A DNA stretch of 15,268 nt from CAZJDM01 sp964544765 (GTDB lineage Bacteria; Bdellovibrionota_B; Oligoflexia; CAYFLR01), in the NCBI GenBank assembly GCA_964544765.1, contig CAZJDM010000113.1, forward strand, positions 1 to 15,268, read 5' to 3'. Each line of letters begins with the position of its first letter. Positions within the stretch are counted from its first letter, which is position 1. Positions 1 through 7,855 of the stretch are shown piece by piece. The notes beneath the pieces are model-generated. The model was not told where the DNA came from. It made no database searches and saw only the letters and a list, made by a program, of their open reading frames with translations. A program made the position numbers and the translations under genes.

Positions 1-55
1 CTCAGAATTGAGCCAGCGGGGATCCTTATGTTTTTTCGTTATGGGGTAATTCCAG

Positions 56-622
56 TTATAAATTATAAGCAGTAAAAACAGCCAAAATCCCCACTAAGGT
101 TCCAGCTAGAATTTGATATAAATCGTGATGTTTGAGATACCATCTGGACCAACTAACCAAAATAACTAATATCAAGCCTAACAAGTAAAACCATTGTCCT
201 AATAACAAACCCATAGCTGTTGCTAAAGCAGCGGTTGTTGCCAAATGAGCGCTAATTTTCCATCGCAGATTTACTAAGCCAATTACTACCAGTGCCAAAA
301 AAAAGGTCAACCACAATCTTAATACTAAATTGAAAGAAAACCACCATAATTCTATACCACAGAGGATAGTACTTAAACCCATAAATCCATAAAAACTATG
401 ACGTTCCTCACGGTTCTTGATATGAAGATCCGAAATTTTCCCTAGTTTCAACATGATAAGAACAAAGATTAAGGGCAAAATATTTCCATGAATGACTAGA
501 AGTAAACTTCCGTCCACTACTTCGTTGGTTAATCCATATTTAGCTACTAAAATACAAAAAACATATATGAAACAAAAGAAAGGGCTAGTTACAAAAGAAA
601 TAGTTTTAGATAAAAAATGCAT
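56..622 (-). CDS. PAP2-like (phosphatidic acid phosphatase-related) membrane protein
   Basis: A 188-residue, very hydrophobic protein with about five to six predicted membrane segments. Family-like motifs are visible. KNREER at about residues 69-74 resembles the first PAP2 motif (KxxxxxxRP). KISAH at about 122-126 stands where PSGH is expected. SRWYLKHHDLYQILAG near the C-terminus matches the third motif, SRxxxxxHxxxD, but with Gln in place of Asp. This points to the PAP2-related branch found in many bacteria, which may act on lipid or polyprenyl phosphates in the inner membrane. Catalysis is uncertain because motifs 2 and 3 deviate. It is the last gene of the leftward ileS-murB cluster, 66 bp after murB. 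The ATG start has only a weak upstream purine tract. Confidence 0.6.
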   Translation of the reverse strand: MHFLSKTISFVTSPFFCFIYVFCILVAKYGLTNEVVDGSLLLVIHGNILPLIFVLIMLKLGKISDLHIKNREERHSFYGFMGLSTILCGIELWWFSFNLVLRLWLTFFLALVVIGLVNLRWKISAHLATTAALATAMGLLLGQWFYLLGLILVILVSWSRWYLKHHDLYQILAGTLVGILAVFTAYNL

Positions 623-688
623 AAAATATTAAGAAATAAAAAAAATATAACTAACAAAATCGTAATTGTTAAATAAGGATAATAGTGA

Positions 689-1576
689 CTATAAAGTCGA
701 CTTAATAATTTGCAGCTCCAACTCCAATTTAATTTTCTTCTTCTCCCAAACAACCTTTTTTATATGTTCTATCAAATCAAGAACATTTTGAGCGGTTGCG
801 TTCCCTTTATTAATTATAAAATTGGCGTGATAATCAGAAACAGCCGCTCCGCCAATCTCATGGCCCTTTAAACCACACTCATCGATAATTTGTCCCGATG
901 ACTTTCCTAAATTATAATCATTTAAAAAAGCACACCCACAGGTCGGCCATTCAAATTGATTCTCAATATCCCTCTTATTGGCAATTTCATCCATTTCTTT
1001 TTTTAATATCGCTGGATCAACTGATGTAAGGTTATATTTAACCTTGCTTATTATCCATTTATTGCGTTGAAATATTGATTCTTTATAACCAAATTTACAA
1101 TCACTATTAGATAAATAATGTTTATTGCCCATTTCATCCAAACACTCAACTCCTTCGATTACATCTTGTTGAGATGAATCATAAGCTTTAGCATTCATCC
1201 AACAAGCACCCCCCACTGTTCCAGGTAGCTTATGCATAAAAGCTAAACCACTCATTTTATAAATTAAGGCGGTCAAAGCAGCCTCACCCGCTAAAGTACC
1301 GGCTAAACAAGTTAATGTATTATATTTAGGATCTAAACTATGCCCTTTTAACTCCTTAGTACATAAGACAGTTAGCCTAGAAGCATCGTCTGGAGCTAAA
1401 ATATTACACCCTCCCCCTAATACAATATACTTGATATGGTTGCTATACAACCAAGAGACTATTTCGATCAGTTGATCCTCGTTTTCGGGAAAATATACAA
1501 CCTTGGCCTGCCCACCAATCTTTAAAGATGTCAATTCCGCTAAGGAATAATTCTCTTTGTAAGGAACATTTTTCAT
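689..1576 (-). CDS. murB: UDP-N-acetylenolpyruvoylglucosamine reductase MurB
   Basis: MurB performs the NADPH- and FAD-dependent reduction of UDP-GlcNAc-enolpyruvate to UDP-MurNAc, the second committed step of cytoplasmic peptidoglycan precursor synthesis. The 295-residue length fits the shorter type II enzymes. Visible motifs are SLKIGG (17-22), the FAD-binding LGGGCN (53-58), LPGTVGGA (117-124) and GYKES (163-167). GLKGHEIGGAAVSDYHANFI (235-254) and the C-terminal LELEL, with Glu287 at the conserved acidic position, follow. The residue that donates a proton in E. coli MurB (Ser229) appears here as Cys215 in CGCAF; Cys also occurs in some family members. The ATG is preceded by GAGGT at good spacing. 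It follows ileS by 69 bp on the same strand, so co-transcription is likely. Confidence 0.95.
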   Translation of the reverse strand: MKNVPYKENYSLAELTSLKIGGQAKVVYFPENEDQLIEIVSWLYSNHIKYIVLGGGCNILAPDDASRLTVLCTKELKGHSLDPKYNTLTCLAGTLAGEAALTALIYKMSGLAFMHKLPGTVGGACWMNAKAYDSSQQDVIEGVECLDEMGNKHYLSNSDCKFGYKESIFQRNKWIISKVKYNLTSVDPAILKKEMDEIANKRDIENQFEWPTCGCAFLNDYNLGKSSGQIIDECGLKGHEIGGAAVSDYHANFIINKGNATAQNVLDLIEHIKKVVWEKKKIKLELELQIIKSTL

Positions 1577-1645
1577 TAAAATACCTCGTAGAAAATCAAG
1601 GAAATACCTGGTGCCCTCTTAAGGTAGGAATTCATACTACACTTT

Positions 1646-4600
1646 CTATACTTTTCTTACACCAATTTGACATAATTTTTCATTTATCTTGTGTTCCTCA
1701 GAATAGATATTATCAGTCGCTTTAAAAGTAAAACTCAACTCATTAGATAAAGTTTCATCTTTAATATATCCTAAGTGTTTTTCACAAGCTGTTTTTAACT
1801 CATCATCAACCTTCAGATATACTGCTATATGATCCTCAACAGCTAAACCAGCATTCTTTCGTATCTTCTGAATACGGCTCACAATTTCTCTGGCATTACC
1901 TTCATTAATAAGATCAGGAGTAAGTTTAGTATCCACCGCTACCGTTATGCCGAAATCAGTTTCAATAGCCATATCTTCTTTGGGAGTACGATACAACACC
2001 AATTCATCTATTGATAAGGTCAAGTCCTCATACTTAATTTGATTACCCCCTGCCACTTTACAAATTTCCTCATCACTCAGACCCTGTATAAAAGTCATAA
2101 CCTCTTTGGCCCGTTTACCCAATTTAGGTCCCAGAACCTTCATATTGGCTTTGGCCGCAAACGATACAAAATCTGATTCTTTATTACTATATTCAACTGA
2201 TTTAATATTAAGTTCTTCACATATAATAGATGATAACCGATCAACCACTTTGGCATCTTTAGAGTTAGGAGTAATAATTGTTATTTTTGATAGTGGTTGA
2301 CGAACCTTCAAATTATTGGTTGCTCTTAAATTTCTACCAAGAGCTACTACACCCTGGATCAATTGCATTTCCTGTTCCAAAGTCAAATCAATGCATAAAT
2401 CGTCATGCTCTGGATAATCGCATAAATGAACACTTTCAGGTGCCTCAGAAATAGAGGCTACCACCAAATTTTGATATATTTCCTCTGTAATGAAAGGAAT
2501 AATAGGAGCTGTAAGTTTTATATAAGTAGTCAAAACTCCATATAAGGTATTATAGGCATCTTCCTTGTCATCACCGTTCCCTTTGGCCCAAAAACGCCTT
2601 CTGCTTCTTCTTATGTACCAATTGGTCAATTGATCCAAAAAGTCAACTAATGCAGGTACTACCGTATACAAATGGTATTTGGCCATCCCAACATTTACTT
2701 TTTTAATCAAAGACTGTAATTGAGAAATAATCCATCTATCAAGCTCGTTTTTCGATTTAAAATCTCTTTTTATTGAAGATCCTGAATGTGGTTCCCAATT
2801 ATCTATTTTGGCATAGGTCACAAAGAAAGAATAGGCGTTCCAAAAGGGTAATATTACCGAACGTACCGTATTTTTGACCCCTTCTTCTGAAAAACATAGA
2901 TTTTCCGCTTTCAAAAGAGGAGAATTTATTAAATATAATCTAAGAGCATCCGCTCCATAAGTATCAATTATATCATTGGGATCAGGATAATTCTTTAAAC
3001 TCTTACTCATTTTGTGACCATCTTCGGCCAGAATAATTCCATTAACAACAACATTTTTAAAGGGAGGTTTATTAAATAAAGCGGTAGACAATACATTTAA
3101 GGTGTAAAACCATCCCCGAGTCTGATCCAAACCTTCCGCAATAAAATCAGCAGGAAAATTATCTTCAAAAAATTCTTTATTTTCAAAAGGGTAATGACTT
3201 TGAGCATAAGGCATTGAACCTGATTCAAACCAGCAATCAAACACCTCAGGAATACGTTTCATGGTACCTGAACAGTCTTTTACTTCACAAGAAAAGACAT
3301 GAGAATCAACAAAATGAATATGTAAATCAGTTACTTTTTCCCCAGACTTTTGTTCAAGAGTTTTTCTATCACCAATACAAATTAAATCACCACATTTATC
3401 GCATTTCCAAATAGGAAGCGGACATCCCCAAAATCTGTTCCTAGAGATGGCCCAATCTCGAGCATCTTTTAACCACTTACCAAAGCGCCCTTCCTTAATA
3501 TGGTGTGGAACCCAATTAATTTTATCGTTACTGTCTATAAGTTGTTTCTTAAAGTTTTCTACCTTTACATACCAAGTTGGTATTAGCTTGAAAATTAGAG
3601 GTTGATCAGATCGATAACAAAAAGGATAACTATGAGATATAGTTTCATGTTTAATTAGAACCTCTTTTTTCTTCAGATCTTTGATAATTTCTTTATCTGC
3701 GTCTTTAAAGAGCATACCGGCATATTCAGTTATTTGATTAGTAAATCTTCCCTCATCATCGATAGGATCAACCGGTTTAATTTTATATTGTTGACAAACA
3801 TAAAAGTCATCTTCACCAAAGGCGGGGGCCGTATGAACTATAGCGGTCCCATCTTCTGCCGTAACATAATCACCAAGCAGAACCCTAAATGCTTTATTCT
3901 TCTTTTCCTCACTAAAATATGGAAAAAGAGGTTCATAGCTCTTACCTTCCAACTCTTTCCCCTTAAACTTATCTAATGAATCATAACCTTTATTTTTTTT
4001 GTAATAGGCGCCTAATCTACTCTCTGCCAGATAAAATTTCTCCTTGGTTTCTTGATCTTGTATTTTCACATAACTAATCGTTGGTCCAACAGTTAGGGCC
4101 AAATTACTAATTAAGGTCCAGGGAGTAGTGGTCCATCCCAAAAAATAGGTATCATCTTCACCATCCACCTTAAATTTAATAGTAATAGATGGATCTTGAA
4201 TGGTTTTATAGTTTAGATTGGCCTCAAAATTAGATAAAACGGCTGCAATTCTGGGTGAATATCGAACTACTTTTTGTCCCTCATATATTAGACCCTTATC
4301 CCAAAGGCTCTTAAAGACCCACCAAATGGATTCCATGTAATCTAGATCCATTGTTTTATAACCATTTTCAAAGTCAACCCACCGCCCCATTCTTTGGACC
4401 GTTTTTTTCCATTCTTCAGTATATCTAAGTACTATTTCTCGACATTTTTCATTAAATTTGGCTACTCCGTAATCCACTACCTCTGATTTCCCTCTTAAAC
4501 CGAGACTTTTTTCAACCTCAAATTCAACAGGTAAACCATGACAATCCCAACCAAAAACCCTGCTGACTTGAGATCCTCGCATTGTCCAATACCGAGGGAC

Positions 4601-4795
4601 TATATCTTTAATTGTTCCGGCTAATAAATGACCATAATGAGGCAGACCCGTAGCAAAAGGAGGACCATCAAAAAACACATAAGAATTGTCCAAACTTCTG
4701 GAATTTACACTTTTTTCAAAAGTCTGATTTTCGGTCCAAAATTCTAAAATATTCTCTTCTATCTCAGGAAAAGGTTTATTTGGTATTGCTTTCAT
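1646..4795 (-). CDS. ileS: Isoleucyl-tRNA synthetase, type 2 (eukaryote-like)
   Basis: A class I aminoacyl-tRNA synthetase that charges tRNA-Ile in the cytoplasm and edits misactivated valine. The HIGH motif appears as HYGH at about residues 53-56 within PPFATGLPHYGH, and KMSKS is at 595-599. The CP1 editing domain is recognisable from GWTTTPWTLISNLAL and GTAIVHTAPAFGEDDF. A Cys pair (CDKCG) follows CPLPIW. The length of 1049 residues, the FGWDCHGLPVEFEVEK block and the absence of a C-terminal zinc finger fit type 2 IleS, a class often naturally less sensitive to mupirocin (family knowledge, not shown here). I chose the ATG at 4795. A GTG four codons upstream (4807) is possible, but AGGGG lies just before the ATG and family homology begins there. 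Confidence 0.96.
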   Translation of the reverse strand: MKAIPNKPFPEIEENILEFWTENQTFEKSVNSRSLDNSYVFFDGPPFATGLPHYGHLLAGTIKDIVPRYWTMRGSQVSRVFGWDCHGLPVEFEVEKSLGLRGKSEVVDYGVAKFNEKCREIVLRYTEEWKKTVQRMGRWVDFENGYKTMDLDYMESIWWVFKSLWDKGLIYEGQKVVRYSPRIAAVLSNFEANLNYKTIQDPSITIKFKVDGEDDTYFLGWTTTPWTLISNLALTVGPTISYVKIQDQETKEKFYLAESRLGAYYKKNKGYDSLDKFKGKELEGKSYEPLFPYFSEEKKNKAFRVLLGDYVTAEDGTAIVHTAPAFGEDDFYVCQQYKIKPVDPIDDEGRFTNQITEYAGMLFKDADKEIIKDLKKKEVLIKHETISHSYPFCYRSDQPLIFKLIPTWYVKVENFKKQLIDSNDKINWVPHHIKEGRFGKWLKDARDWAISRNRFWGCPLPIWKCDKCGDLICIGDRKTLEQKSGEKVTDLHIHFVDSHVFSCEVKDCSGTMKRIPEVFDCWFESGSMPYAQSHYPFENKEFFEDNFPADFIAEGLDQTRGWFYTLNVLSTALFNKPPFKNVVVNGIILAEDGHKMSKSLKNYPDPNDIIDTYGADALRLYLINSPLLKAENLCFSEEGVKNTVRSVILPFWNAYSFFVTYAKIDNWEPHSGSSIKRDFKSKNELDRWIISQLQSLIKKVNVGMAKYHLYTVVPALVDFLDQLTNWYIRRSRRRFWAKGNGDDKEDAYNTLYGVLTTYIKLTAPIIPFITEEIYQNLVVASISEAPESVHLCDYPEHDDLCIDLTLEQEMQLIQGVVALGRNLRATNNLKVRQPLSKITIITPNSKDAKVVDRLSSIICEELNIKSVEYSNKESDFVSFAAKANMKVLGPKLGKRAKEVMTFIQGLSDEEICKVAGGNQIKYEDLTLSIDELVLYRTPKEDMAIETDFGITVAVDTKLTPDLINEGNAREIVSRIQKIRKNAGLAVEDHIAVYLKVDDELKTACEKHLGYIKDETLSNELSFTFKATDNIYSEEHKINEKLCQIGVRKV

Positions 4796-4822
4796 CACAC
4801 CCCTCACACAATTGTTAACTTT

Positions 4823-4909
4823 TTAAATCAGCTCCCCTCCTGGAAGATATACATCCATTACCAAATCAAACCCTTTTTTTCCAGCTTCTTTATCAAATTC
4901 TCCTACAAA
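4823..4909 (-). other. 28-codon coding-like stretch upstream of ileS, possible gene scrap
   Basis: On the minus strand this stretch reads open for 28 codons between an in-frame TAG and TAA. It gives a protein-like sequence containing EFDKEAGKKGFDLVMDVYLP and ending GGELI. There is no plausible start at its beginning; the only in-frame ATG is late. It could be the degraded tail of a lost gene, or chance. I recognise no family. No T-box sequence is visible in this ileS leader, so T-box control is not supported. Confidence 0.2.
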
Positions 4910-4986
4910 CTAAAAAAAAATATTTTATTGATAATAAATTACTGAAAATAATAACTTAAATTCCTGCTTCCCTCAACCAATTGATT

Positions 4987-4995
4987 TGATATAAT
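4987..4995 (+). promoter_or_regulatory. Extended -10 promoter for the phosphatase gene
   Basis: TGATATAAT is a TGn extension followed by a perfect TATAAT hexamer. It would start transcription near 5002, about 45 bases before the ATG at 5048. No convincing -35 is seen, as is usual for extended -10 promoters. The -10 lies inside a small inverted repeat, TTTGAT-ATA-ATCAAA (4985-4999), which could also bind a repressor. Confidence 0.5.
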
Positions 4996-5047
4996 CAAAT
5001 ATGTTTAATAGATTCAAAGCTAGGTAGATCTAAGTTAGGATATTTTG

Positions 5048-5926
5048 ATGAAATCTAAAATTAAAAAAATTGTAGCAGTTGGGGACCTTCACGGTGCCTA
5101 TGATGAATTTATTCTAATCATGAAAGGGATGAAATTAATAGAAGAAAAAAACCTAGATTGGATCGCCAAGGATACTCATTTTATTCAAATGGGTGATGTA
5201 TGTGACAGAGGTTATAATTCAAAAGGAATATATGAATTATTAATCAAATGGGAGACCCAAGCACCTAATTTTAATTCAAAGTCATCCTTTCTTATTGGCA
5301 ATCACGAAGTAATGAATATGTTTGGCATGTTTCATTACAACACCCAAGAAGAATATAAAGGATTTGCTCAGAATTCTTCTTCCGATGGTCGTAGTGAATT
5401 CTTGGAAGCCTTTTCCAAATCTGGTTGGCTCTATAACTGGATAGTAAAACAAAAAGCTATTATAAAGGTTAACAATTATATTTTTGCTCACGCCGATTTT
5501 CCGAAAAAATTATCATCAGACACTTTGAGCAAAATTAATAATGAAGTAATAAAAAATATCAAATCCAATATAGATAATGAGTTTGCTTCTATGCCATCAC
5601 CACTCTTTTCACAAGAAGACAGCATTTTATGGTGCAGAAGATCTGCTTATGATCCTGATGAGCAATATCGTCAAATTTTTCTATCCTTTTTAAGAAAAAA
5701 TAAAGCATCAGCCTACATTTGCGGACATACGGCTAGCAGAAATTTTGAGCTGGATCACGAAGGTTCATATTTGAGGATAGATACAGGAATAGCGCCTTTT
5801 TATGGTGGATCAAAATCAGCTCTCCTAATCGAAGAAGATACTGCTTATTCATGTTACATTACTCAAAATGATGTTATAAAGAAGGAAATTGACTTAAGAA
5901 CTAAGCCTATACCGAAAGATAGATAA
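5048..5926 (+). CDS. Shewanella-like PPP-family metallophosphatase
   Basis: A 292-residue calcineurin-like phosphoesterase with the full two-metal signature: GDLHG (12-16), GDVCDRG (49-55), GNHEVMN (84-90), HAD (148-150) and GHT (226-228). The block ILWCRR (193-198), followed by a region ending at GHT and RIDTG (about 242-246), is typical of the bacterial Shewanella-like protein phosphatases of the PPP family. It probably dephosphorylates phosphoproteins or small phosphoesters; the substrate cannot be read from sequence. No signal peptide is seen, so it is probably cytoplasmic. I chose the ATG at 5048, with AGGA seven bases upstream, over a TTG directly before it. It converges on the next gene with a nine-base gap. 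Confidence 0.88.
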   Translation: MKSKIKKIVAVGDLHGAYDEFILIMKGMKLIEEKNLDWIAKDTHFIQMGDVCDRGYNSKGIYELLIKWETQAPNFNSKSSFLIGNHEVMNMFGMFHYNTQEEYKGFAQNSSSDGRSEFLEAFSKSGWLYNWIVKQKAIIKVNNYIFAHADFPKKLSSDTLSKINNEVIKNIKSNIDNEFASMPSPLFSQEDSILWCRRSAYDPDEQYRQIFLSFLRKNKASAYICGHTASRNFELDHEGSYLRIDTGIAPFYGGSKSALLIEEDTAYSCYITQNDVIKKEIDLRTKPIPKDR

Positions 5927-5935
5927 TAATTGTCA

Positions 5936-6313
5936 CTATTCTTCAATTTCACTACATTCCACAAACAAACGTTGAAATGCTTTTAACACATCTAACATGA
6001 TTTTTTCCTTAATCATTTCAGGCATATCATCTCTTTTTTGAGCTAAAACCAGATTATTCTCGGATTGTTTTTTGATATTATTGAATAGGTTATTACACTT
6101 ATCACTAAAACTGGAAAAATTCTCCTCCAACTCTAAACTTTGTTTTAAATATGCTGAAATACCCCTCGACAAGGTTTCCCAAATAAGTCTTTCTGTATCT
6201 AATTTTATCTGGACATCCTTTTCAACTGCCCCCGCTAAGCTCTCTTCTATTTCCTCTAACTTATGGTTCACAACTAAATCCATTGCTTTTTTAAACTTAA
6301 CAAACGAACTCAT
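5936..6313 (-). CDS. Small charged helical protein of unknown function
   Basis: A 125-residue protein I do not recognise. It is rich in Glu, Lys and Leu, has no signal peptide or membrane segment, and looks almost entirely alpha-helical (for example HKLEEIEESLAGAVEKDVQI, then a second helical half ending FQRLFVECSEIEE). It could be a small coiled-coil or four-helix protein. The ATG at 6313 has AGGA eight bases upstream; a TTG two codons earlier would sit too close to that site. The gene stands alone on this strand and converges with the phosphatase gene, so the context does not define a role. The Shine-Dalgarno and protein-like composition support a real gene. Confidence 0.65.
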   Translation of the reverse strand: MSSFVKFKKAMDLVVNHKLEEIEESLAGAVEKDVQIKLDTERLIWETLSRGISAYLKQSLELEENFSSFSDKCNNLFNNIKKQSENNLVLAQKRDDMPEMIKEKIMLDVLKAFQRLFVECSEIEE

Positions 6314-6453
6314 AACCAAAATCCTTTATAAAATCACAAAAGATCAAACACTACTATCGTTCAATACCACCAAACACACTAGAAACCAACTTAAAAATCT
6401 ATACACTATTTAGTAACCTAAGTTCGATAACTAGCCGAAAATTAAAAATTTTA

Positions 6454-6483
6454 TTGAAATGGTCTTTTTCTTTATATTAATAT
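6454..6483 (+). promoter_or_regulatory. Candidate promoter for manA
   Basis: TTGAAA (6454-6459) is followed after 18 bases by TAATAT (6478-6483). The -35 is a 5/6 match and the -10 is weaker. Transcription would start near 6490 and include the hairpin at 6508-6539 in the leader. Confidence 0.35.
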
Positions 6484-6507
6484 GATTTCAAAATTATTTG
6501 TATATTT

Positions 6508-6539
6508 TGAACGCTGGGAAAAAGACTTTCCCAAGTTCA
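6508..6539 (+). promoter_or_regulatory. Stem-loop in the manA leader
   Basis: TGAAC-gc-TGGGAAA-aagac-TTTCCCA-a-GTTCA can fold into a 12-bp stem interrupted by a 2x1 internal loop and closed by a five-base loop. It ends 31 bases before the manA ATG and is not followed by a T-run, so it is not an intrinsic terminator. It may affect mRNA stability or translation, or be a protein-binding site. I do not recognise a known riboswitch. Confidence 0.45.
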
Positions 6540-6570
6540 GTGGTATAAGAGTTACAGGGAGCTACAGAGT

Positions 6571-7533
6571 ATGAAAAACACATTAATGCCCATAATCTTT
6601 CAACCCCGATTAATTGAAAAACCTTGGGGCGGATTGATTATCAATGATAAGCGTTACGGAGAAGAGTTTCTTGTTTCCGATATATCAGGACTAGAAACCT
6701 TATGTCTAAGGGATAAAAAATCAATTCGAGATTATATCAAACAAGATGCAGACTCTTTCCTTGGCCCACAAGTTGTTAAAGATTACGGACCTTCTTTTCC
6801 GGTTTATGCCAAACGCCTTTCAGCTGCTGACAACTTATCTATTCAAGTTCACCCTAACGACAAACAAGCTCAAGATTTAGGATTGGGAAATTATGGAAAG
6901 GAAGAAGCTTGGTATATTTTGGAAACTTCTGGTGATGCCTGTCTCTACTTAGGAGTTAAGGAAGGTGTAACAAAAGAACAATTCACCGATTTAGTGGTTA
7001 ACAAAGCCCCAATGGAAGAATATCTTAATAGAATACCAGTAAAAGCCGGCGAAATTTACTATATTAAAGCGGGTTTAATTCATGCTATTGGTAAAGGAGT
7101 TACCTTATTCGAACCTCAGCAATCCTCCAATGTTACTTTCCGAGTATATGATTGGAACCGAGTTGACAAACAAGGAAACTCCCGAGAACTTCACGTTGAT
7201 CAATCATTGATCACTATTAATTTTTCGCCCCAACTGAACAATATGGAAGACCTTATTGCTCAAAGATCAAAAAAGGAACTATGTACACCTTTTTTCTCTT
7301 TCTATGTAAGGACTATTCAAACAGGAAAATATACTACCCCTGTACAAGGCGCATACCAAATACTTTATTGCTTTAAAGGTAAGATAAATATTGAGTGCAC
7401 AGAATCTTCTATACAGCTTGAACAAGGATCGACTGCCCTTATCCCCGGAGGCATGATAGAATACACTATAAATAACCTATCTTCCGATGAGGCAACCTAT
7501 TTTATAACTACAACTTCAGCTATCCCGATTTAA
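6571..7533 (+). CDS. manA: Type I mannose-6-phosphate isomerase
   Basis: A zinc-dependent cupin enzyme that interconverts mannose-6-phosphate and fructose-6-phosphate. It links glycolysis to GDP-mannose and surface polysaccharide precursors. At 320 residues it matches the short class I form (as in Bacillus ManA). Expected metal ligands are visible: Gln92 and His94 in QVHPND, Glu112 in KEEAWYIL, and His171 in AGLIHAIGKG. The active-site arginine is Arg191 in TFRVYDW. The block HAIGKGVTLFEPQQSSNVTF is highly family-like. A C-terminal cupin half follows (about 245-315). The ATG is preceded by AGGGAG at ten bases. It appears monocistronic, with its own candidate promoter and a structured leader. 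Confidence 0.95.
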   Translation: MKNTLMPIIFQPRLIEKPWGGLIINDKRYGEEFLVSDISGLETLCLRDKKSIRDYIKQDADSFLGPQVVKDYGPSFPVYAKRLSAADNLSIQVHPNDKQAQDLGLGNYGKEEAWYILETSGDACLYLGVKEGVTKEQFTDLVVNKAPMEEYLNRIPVKAGEIYYIKAGLIHAIGKGVTLFEPQQSSNVTFRVYDWNRVDKQGNSRELHVDQSLITINFSPQLNNMEDLIAQRSKKELCTPFFSFYVRTIQTGKYTTPVQGAYQILYCFKGKINIECTESSIQLEQGSTALIPGGMIEYTINNLSSDEATYFITTTSAIPI

Positions 7534-7605
7534 CTTTGTTTTAATTTAAACTTTAAAATTCAGATAGACCCCCTTCATTTCTTCTCTTATCTAAATCAAA
7601 CACAA

Positions 7606-7680
7606 ACTAATTTTACGTCGTTTAACATATTCACGAATATCTCCTTCACTTTCACTTTCATTATTGTGAAGTGGAATTTC
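7606..7680 (-). pseudogene. Transposase fragment, C-terminal region
   Basis: The minus strand translates to 25 residues beginning EIPLHNN and ending DIREYVKRRKIS. This matches, from memory, the conserved C-terminal block of a widespread DDE transposase group, often annotated IS66-like: 'PEIPLHxNxSExDIRxYVKxRKISGGTRS'. Between these parts a short ES/EG repetition suggests slippage. The frame closes about six codons downstream, and the rest of the transposase is missing, so this is a fragment. Confidence 0.7.
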
Positions 7681-7731
7681 AGAACGAACGTCACCGGCAC
7701 TTATTGACATTGTTTTTCATAGGCAACTTAC
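7606..7731 (-). mobile_element. Internally deleted insertion-sequence remnant (copy A)
   Basis: One end (7683-7731) carries the same terminal repeat as the element at 13112-13374: AACGAACGTCACCGGC then TTATTGACA, with a 15-base insertion at 7710-7724 before AACTTAC. The repeat is joined directly to transposase coding sequence running leftward (7606-7680). No second terminal repeat is seen further left. The rest of the gap between manA and the LysR gene (7534-7605 and 7732-7855) shows nothing I recognise. Confidence 0.7.
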
Positions 7732-7855
7732 CATGTAAGAGGCTAAGCGCCAAACTTCATAGGCCATAATATTACTTCAAGGTTCTCTCCGTTCAACATA
7801 TTTGAGGAGATTTATGGATAAGGATGTCCTATAAAAATTATTTTGCGATATTGAC

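Noticed and set aside
1..75. Open plus-strand frame running in from the window edge (LRIEPAGILMFFRYGVIPVI…)
   Set aside because: It overlaps the 3' end of the PAP2-like gene and matches nothing I know; it could be a gene tail but is unsupported.
1576..1635. 19-codon ORF before murB whose stop overlaps the murB ATG (TAATG)
   Set aside because: The coupling geometry is attractive, but there is no good Shine-Dalgarno and the length is too short to separate from chance.
4796..4910. T-box riboswitch in front of ileS
   Set aside because: No T-box sequence (TGGnACCGCG type) and no terminator/antiterminator pair are visible.
7199..7213. Inverted repeat GATCAAT-C-ATTGATC inside manA
   Set aside because: Seven-base arms in AT-rich coding sequence are expected by chance.
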